Source: Pseudomonas sp. (GTDB taxonomy: Bacteria; Pseudomonadota; Gammaproteobacteria; Pseudomonadales; Pseudomonadaceae). From it: DNA of 17,938 nucleotides. The notes below the pieces were generated by a model. It did not search any database and was not told the DNA's origin. It was given only the letters and a program-made list of their open reading frames with translations. The translations under genes were made by a program, and so were the position numbers. Location of the stretch: the NCBI GenBank assembly GCA_029239415.1, contig JAQZAY010000043.1:1-17938 (forward strand). The letters run 5' to 3'. Below, in pieces: positions 15,455 through 17,938 of the stretch (positions within the stretch are counted from its first letter, which is position 1; each line of letters starts with the position of its first letter).

Positions 15455-15598
15455 GCTTTTGATGAAAGCCTTCAAAAGCCGTTGATTCACGCGTTTTTAC
15501 AGGCGCTGCTGATCTGCCATCATCCAGCAAAACCAGCAGAAACAGGAGTTTGCGCAAAGACCAGTGGCGAGCCGTTTGCGCATGGCCGGTGGACCAGG

Positions 15599-15615
15599 TT
15601 GGCACGCGGCTTGTG
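15599..15615 (+). promoter_or_regulatory. Sigma-54-like promoter candidate before the lipoprotein gene
   Basis: TTGGCACG-CGGC-TTGT: the -24 half is a perfect consensus match and the spacing is right, but the -12 dinucleotide is GT rather than the near-invariant GC. The predicted start would be near 15626, giving a leader of about 158 nt to the lipoprotein start. A TATAAG at 15616-15621 could alternatively be a sigma-70 -10 box, but has no -35. Confidence 0.35.
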
Positions 15616-15783
15616 TATAAGCATATTCATCGGTCAATCCAAAACGATCCAAAGACAGACCGAATCCCTGCTATTCGAGTCAATCCGCGTCACATTCCCT
15701 CGCAGATAAGAGCTTCCGCCAGGATCCCTGGTCGGCTAAAGTTGCCGCCGATTCGTTCCACCCCTGCAAACGGAATTCACCTC

Positions 15784-16026
15784 GTGGCCAAAACCTCTTT
15801 TCCTGGCATGTTCGCCACCGCCCTGCTCCTGGCCGGTTGCAGTGCCACCCCGAACCATCACAGCGCCCCCGAGTGGGAAGTGCCCGGCATGCAGCTTGGC
15901 GGCGACCACGGCGTGCGAATGCAGCATCAGTCCCCCGGCGGCAAGCGCGGCAGCGACAACCGCAAGCTGTTCTTCAACCCCGGCCAACCCGAGCCAGGCG
16001 TGAACAGCATCCACCGCGGCTGGTAG
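15784..16026 (+). CDS. Small lipoprotein of unknown function, GTG start
   Basis: An 80-residue protein exported as a lipoprotein. It opens MAKTSFPGMFATALLLAGC; the lipobox LAGC places the lipidated Cys at residue 19. The mature part (about 62 residues) is Gly/Pro/His-rich, without Cys, and apparently unstructured or extended (SATPNHHSAPEWEVPGMQLG, then GKRGSDNRKLFFNPGQPEPG). I do not recognise a named family, although similar small lipoproteins occur in pseudomonads. The GTG at 15784 is chosen because it gives a charged n-region of proper length; the ATG at residue 9 would leave a signal too short. A GGA at 15770-15772 is a possible but weak binding site. Ser after Cys suggests an outer-membrane location by the +2 rule (inference). 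Confidence 0.72.
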   Translation: MAKTSFPGMFATALLLAGCSATPNHHSAPEWEVPGMQLGGDHGVRMQHQSPGGKRGSDNRKLFFNPGQPEPGVNSIHRGW

Positions 16027-16084
16027 GAAAAATCTCTTTTCGGGCGGTCACTTACGTCTTTTCATCAGAATCGCACGGAAGTGG

Positions 16085-16112
16085 TTTACAGGCGCCAACC
16101 GATCGCTATAAT
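16085..16112 (+). promoter_or_regulatory. Promoter of tRNA-Thr
   Basis: TTTACA (16085-16090), a 16-bp spacer and a perfect TATAAT (16107-16112), followed by a GC-rich discriminator GACGCCCC. The start is expected a few bases before the mature tRNA at 16124. Confidence 0.85.
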
Positions 16113-16123
16113 GACGCCCCTGT

Positions 16124-16199
<76 letters not shown>

Positions 16200-16214
16200 T
16201 ACGCAGTACCGAAG

Positions 16215-16242
16215 AAGGCTCACCGAAAGGTGGGCCTTTTTT
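16215..16242 (+). terminator. Intrinsic terminator of tRNA-Thr
   Basis: AAGGCTCACC (16215-16224) pairs with GGTGGGCCTT (16229-16238) with one T-G wobble, closed by a GAAA tetraloop, and followed by a T run to 16242. Confidence 0.9.
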
Positions 16243-16300
16243 GTTTTGTCCGCCTTGCAGCTCAAAGCTGTTACCCCGGCAGCGTCACTCCAGCACGCGA

Positions 16301-16753
16301 TCAGGCAGCTTTCTGCTCCAACGCTTCCCAACCCAAGCAAGCCAGCGCCAATGTACGCGGCACCGCTTCACGCCCACTGCTGTAACGGCTGATGCTACGC
16401 GCGCTCACGCCCAACGCTTCGGCAGCCTGGTCGAGCGTCATCCGGTGCCGCAAGCGCCAGCGAATGAATACGCGGGTGTTCTCATCAGGAGCGGTCTGGG
16501 CGAGCGCGTCCAGCAATAGAGTGTCCGCACCAATCTGAATATCCAGTTCCGGCCATTCCACGGACCACCCCCCGTCACCCAATGCCACACCCTCAAACGC
16601 TTTTCTCTTAGCCAGTGGCGCCAACCCCGGATACGCCTTGAGCGCGTCGCTCATATCCAGGATGAAATGTTGACCATTGGTAAAGGTCAGCTCAAGGCTG
16701 GCGCCTGATCGAGGCTGAACAGCGCGCAGACGGGGACGTTTCATCGATGCCAT
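16301..16753 (-). CDS. DUF2442 plus helix-turn-helix protein, putative antitoxin
   Basis: A 150-residue two-part protein. Residues about 8-82 look like a DUF2442 domain (LELTFTNGQHFILDMSDALK, then WSVEWPELDIQIGADTLLLD); residues about 98-128 form a helix-turn-helix (RLRHRMTLDQAAEALGVSAR, then SISRYSSGREAVP). DUF2442 proteins are often encoded directly after DUF4160 proteins, a putative toxin-antitoxin arrangement in which the DUF2442 member is the DNA-binding antitoxin (family knowledge; pairing by inference). The start at 16753 has AAGGAG eight bases upstream, inside the preceding chimeric ORF, which it overlaps by 13 bp. Its toxin partner is missing here, so it is an orphan. It ends 58 bp from the convergent tRNA-Thr terminator. 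Confidence 0.8.
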   Translation of the reverse strand: MASMKRPRLRAVQPRSGASLELTFTNGQHFILDMSDALKAYPGLAPLAKRKAFEGVALGDGGWSVEWPELDIQIGADTLLLDALAQTAPDENTRVFIRWRLRHRMTLDQAAEALGVSARSISRYSSGREAVPRTLALACLGWEALEQKAA

Positions 16754-16872
16754 TTCATCCACTCCTTCAACAGATCGGCCTGATTGGCGGCGTCCCACGC
16801 CAGGGCCTGTTGCACCACTTTGGCAGGTGCTCTGCCTGGGGTAAAAGTCACAGATTCCAGACTACAGGTCAT
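16741..16872 (-). pseudogene. Chimeric remnant: RelE-like N-terminus joined to DUF4160-like C-terminus
   Basis: A 43-codon frame, too short to be found by length alone. It starts MTCSLES, close to the MTYSLEF start common to RelE toxins that follow RelB/DinJ antitoxins, and its ATG overlaps the end of the antitoxin gene as a toxin would. From residue 8 it reads VTFTPGRAPAKVV and then AANQADLLKEWMKWHR, which resembles the C-terminus of DUF4160 proteins (the ANQ..LL..W pattern). It then overlaps the DUF2442/HTH gene, the usual DUF4160 neighbour. The simplest reading is one deletion that removed most of relE and the front of a DUF4160 gene. The family assignments rest on short stretches. Confidence 0.55.
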
Positions 16873-17101
16873 CCAGCGAAGCTCTCACCCGCTGGGGCGC
16901 AACAAGGCGCTCGCGGACTGTAGCGAGCAGTGCTTCATCCTCCTCAGACCTCAGTACAGGCTTGAAGGGCAACTGGCCCTGCTCAGCCACGTATTGCAAC
17001 GCTTGGCGCATCAGCTCGCATGGAGTTATGCCCAGCTTTTCGAGCTCGGGGTAAGCGCGCGCTTTGAGATCTTCGTCGATACGGACGGTGATGGACGCCA
17101 T
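16862..17101 (-). CDS. RelB/DinJ family antitoxin (orphan)
   Basis: A 79-residue antitoxin. The N-terminus MASITVRIDEDLKARAYPEL is the ribbon-helix-helix DNA-binding part, followed by LGITPCELMRQALQYVAEQG and LPFKP, the RelB/DinJ signature. The C-terminal half (SEEDEALLATVRERL to ASLDDL) is the charged toxin-wrapping tail. Such proteins bind a RelE/YafQ-type mRNA interferase and repress their own operon. Here the toxin gene that should overlap its stop is reduced to a few codons. The ATG at 17101 has GAGAGA upstream; the longer in-frame extension is rejected as not family-like. A TGTACA palindrome about 30 bp upstream could be part of the operator. Confidence 0.88.
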   Translation of the reverse strand: MASITVRIDEDLKARAYPELEKLGITPCELMRQALQYVAEQGQLPFKPVLRSEEDEALLATVRERLVAPQRVRASLDDL

Positions 17102-17268
17102 GGTGGGGATCTCTCTGTGATGACATCGGCCTGTACAGTGGCTTAGCGCTGCCCGTTGGGCAAGGAGCTGTCGCGTTCGGCGGATCGCTCGACTCTGCCA
17201 GGTGCCCTGCAACACGGCGTTTCATAGCGGGCCGCACGGACGCCTGATTTCTATGTATGGTCCTCGCC
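17102..17268. other. Spacer between the antitoxin gene and structured element copy A
   Basis: No gene is seen. It holds the antitoxin's upstream region and a small inverted repeat TGCCC/GGGCA (17151-17163). TATGGT at 17256-17261 stands at the same distance from copy A as TATCAT does from copy B and may be a weakened -10 box; no -35 is visible. Confidence 0.4.
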
Positions 17269-17345
17269 TGGCAGCTGTACGCAGGAGGCATTCATTGCCT
17301 GCGGGATTGCTATTGGCCCGTCGACCAATCTGCGTACGGCTGTCA
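17269..17345 (+). repeat. Structured element, copy A (no gene attached)
   Basis: 77 nt. Closing stem TGGCAGCTGTACGCAG (17269-17284) with CTGCGTACGGCTGTCA (17330-17345), 16 bp with two G-T wobbles. Inside: hairpin 1 AGGCA/TGCCT with loop TTCAT (17286-17300), hairpin 2 CGGG/CCCG with an 11-nt loop (17302-17320), then the joining strand TCGACCAAT (17321-17329). The plan equals that of copy B, with compensatory changes. No credible gene follows it before copy B. Confidence 0.75.
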
Positions 17346-17535
17346 CGTCAATCCAAACCGGAACTACCTGTAGGCTGTTGTATGGATTTGTTGCAGCCGC
17401 TTGCCTCATAGATCCTTGAGGGATAGGCTTCCCCCGTCGCTGCCCATCAGCGATCGGGCTTGGTCGCCCGACCAACAAAATGTAAATGCTCCCATTCCGC
17501 GTTTACCGGTGCCTTGCGCCTGTATCATCGCGCTA
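17346..17535. other. Spacer between the two structured elements
   Basis: 190 bp with no credible gene. TTGGTC-GCCC-GACCAA (17460-17475) is a perfect 6-bp hairpin. TATCAT (17523-17528), with TTTACC (17502-17507) at a short 15-bp spacing, is a candidate promoter for copy B; the transcript would begin at or next to the first base of the closing stem. Confidence 0.45.
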
Positions 17536-17614
17536 TGGCAGCTGTGCGCGGGAGGCATTCGTGCCTGCCGGGTTTACCTTTTGTCCCGGTCGACCAATCC
17601 GCGTACAGCTGTCA
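17536..17614 (+). promoter_or_regulatory. Structured element, copy B: 5' leader of the DUF3077/DUF6124-like gene
   Basis: 79 nt. Closing stem TGGCAGCTGTGCGCGG (17536-17551) with CCGCGTACAGCTGTCA (17599-17614), 16 bp with two G-T wobbles. Inside: hairpin 1 AGGCA-TTCG-TGCCT (17553-17566), hairpin 2 CCGGG/CCCGG with a 12-nt loop (17568-17589), joining strand TCGACCAAT (17590-17598), i.e. a three-way junction. Compared with copy A the stem pairs change together (A-T to G-C at pair 15; wobble exchanges at pairs 8 and 11). It lies 56 bp upstream of the start codon of the next gene, on the same strand. Confidence 0.72.
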
Positions 17615-17615
17615 C

Positions 17616-17663
17616 CCAACTGTTTGGTCGCAGTTGGTGTCGGCTCCACTTACAAACGGAGTC
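17616..17663 (+). promoter_or_regulatory. Leader hairpin plus RBS-pairing hairpin before the last gene
   Basis: CCAACTG/CAGTTGG (17616-17622 and 17631-17637) forms a 7-bp hairpin without a T run. Next, GGCTCC (17642-17647) pairs with GGAGTC (17658-17663), covering the GGAG ribosome binding site of the following gene (6 bp, one G-T wobble, 10-nt loop). This looks like a translational control platform behind copy B. Confidence 0.5.
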
Positions 17664-17669
17664 ATGCCA

Positions 17670-17938
17670 ATGACAAAGATTGTCCCAGACCCACCCCGCA
17701 CCATGCTTGGCGTCACCGCCAACACCACCTTCGGCTCCTGCGATGCCGGCCATCCCCCCATGTTCACCGTCCGTGAAGGCCTCGAAGCCGAGGATGTGCT
17801 CGTGCATGTCTCGTTGCTGCTGGAAGGCATCTACGACACGACGAAGCAGGCTTGTGAACATATCCAGGGGCTGCCGAACAAGGGCTTGCTCTGGTCATCC
17901 TTGCACTCGGCTGAAATGGCCAAGGGTTTGGTCGATGC
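17670..17938 (+). CDS. DUF3077/DUF6124-like protein, 3' end outside the window
   Basis: The first 89 codons of an open frame that runs off the right edge. It begins MTKIVPDPPRTMLGVTANTT and then has the pattern PPMFTVREGLEAEDVLVHVS-LLLEGIYD, which matches the small Pseudomonas family I know as DUF3077/DUF6124 (Phe-x-Val, a Gly turn, then an amphipathic helix ending in Ser-x-Leu-Leu). The function of the family is unknown; members are about 100 residues, so little should be missing. No signal peptide or membrane segment is present. The ATG at 17670 is 8 bases behind GGAG; the ATG at 17664 would be only 2 bases behind it. Upstream is the structured leader. Relationship to the family is by memory of its pattern. 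Confidence 0.75.
   Translation, partial: MTKIVPDPPRTMLGVTANTTFGSCDAGHPPMFTVREGLEAEDVLVHVSLLLEGIYDTTKQACEHIQGLPNKGLLWSSLHSAEMAKGLVD

Larger units (their letters stand above)
15429..15783 (+). other. Intergenic region before the lipoprotein gene
   Basis: 355 bp without a credible gene. It contains TTGACA at 15425-15430 (including the methyltransferase stop) with no good -10; a DnaA box pair (15434-15454); the inverted repeat GCTTTTGA/TCAAAAGC (15455-15479); the palindrome TTTGCGCAAA (15549-15558) and a second GTTTGCGCA at 15574; and a sigma-54-like element at 15599-15615. Downstream, CGGTC/GACCG around two ATCCAAA copies (about 15630-15662) may fold in the leader. A short open frame through this stretch has no family features and is not called. 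Confidence 0.5.

Noticed and set aside
15482..15709. A 75-codon open frame before the lipoprotein gene.
   Set aside because: No ribosome binding site, mixed composition without domain features, and it overlaps the promoter-like elements.
17202..17411. A 69-codon open frame running through structured element copy A.
   Set aside because: It crosses the paired stem, is Arg/Pro/Leu-rich as expected of noncoding GC-rich DNA, and lacks a ribosome site.

Overview
The window looks like chromosomal DNA of a fluorescent Pseudomonas, most likely the P. putida group. It is GC-rich, its HisB, HisA, MutY, YggX and GabP read as typical Pseudomonas proteins, and the gene order (his cluster, asmA-mutY-yggX, gabP, amino-acid ABC operon) matches what I remember of P. 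putida genomes. That species call is recollection plus inference, not a search.

Layout. 1-2659, minus strand: histidine cluster read hisB, hisH, a DUF2164 gene, hisA, hisF (hisF runs off the left edge). 2844-4502, minus: an OFA-type MFS transporter. 4812-8394, plus: asmA-like, mutY, yggX, with ATGA overlaps. 8447-8604: tRNA-Phe with its own promoter and terminator. 8693-9136, plus: a small unknown protein, then a 16-bp-stem bidirectional terminator shared with gabP (9203-10603, minus). 10604-11179: a long divergent control region with a very good sigma-54 promoter for gabP. 11180-14159, plus: HisP/HisJ/HisQ/HisM-like amino-acid importer ending in a clear terminator. 14205-15428, plus: SAM-dependent methyltransferase of the HACGDL/PCCY type. 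15784-16026, plus: small lipoprotein. 16085-16242: tRNA-Thr unit.

The right end, after tRNA-Thr, is accessory in character. It holds two antitoxin-like genes on the minus strand (DUF2442 plus HTH, and RelB/DinJ) separated by a 43-codon chimera that looks like the first residues of a RelE toxin joined to the C-terminus of a DUF4160 protein. A single deletion seems to have removed both toxins and left both antitoxins. Next come two diverged copies of a 77-79 nt element whose 16-bp closing stem covaries. The second copy is the 5' leader of a DUF3077/DUF6124-like gene cut by the right edge, and it is followed by a hairpin that pairs with the ribosome binding site. This leader is the best candidate here for an undescribed regulatory system.

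How genes work together: the his genes make the imidazole-glycerol-phosphate branch of histidine synthesis; mutY and yggX pair a [4Fe-4S] repair glycosylase with an iron-handling/oxidative-protection protein; gabP and the ABC operon are both amino-acid or amine uptake systems that diverge from one control region, with gabP probably under nitrogen- or carbon-responsive sigma-54 control.
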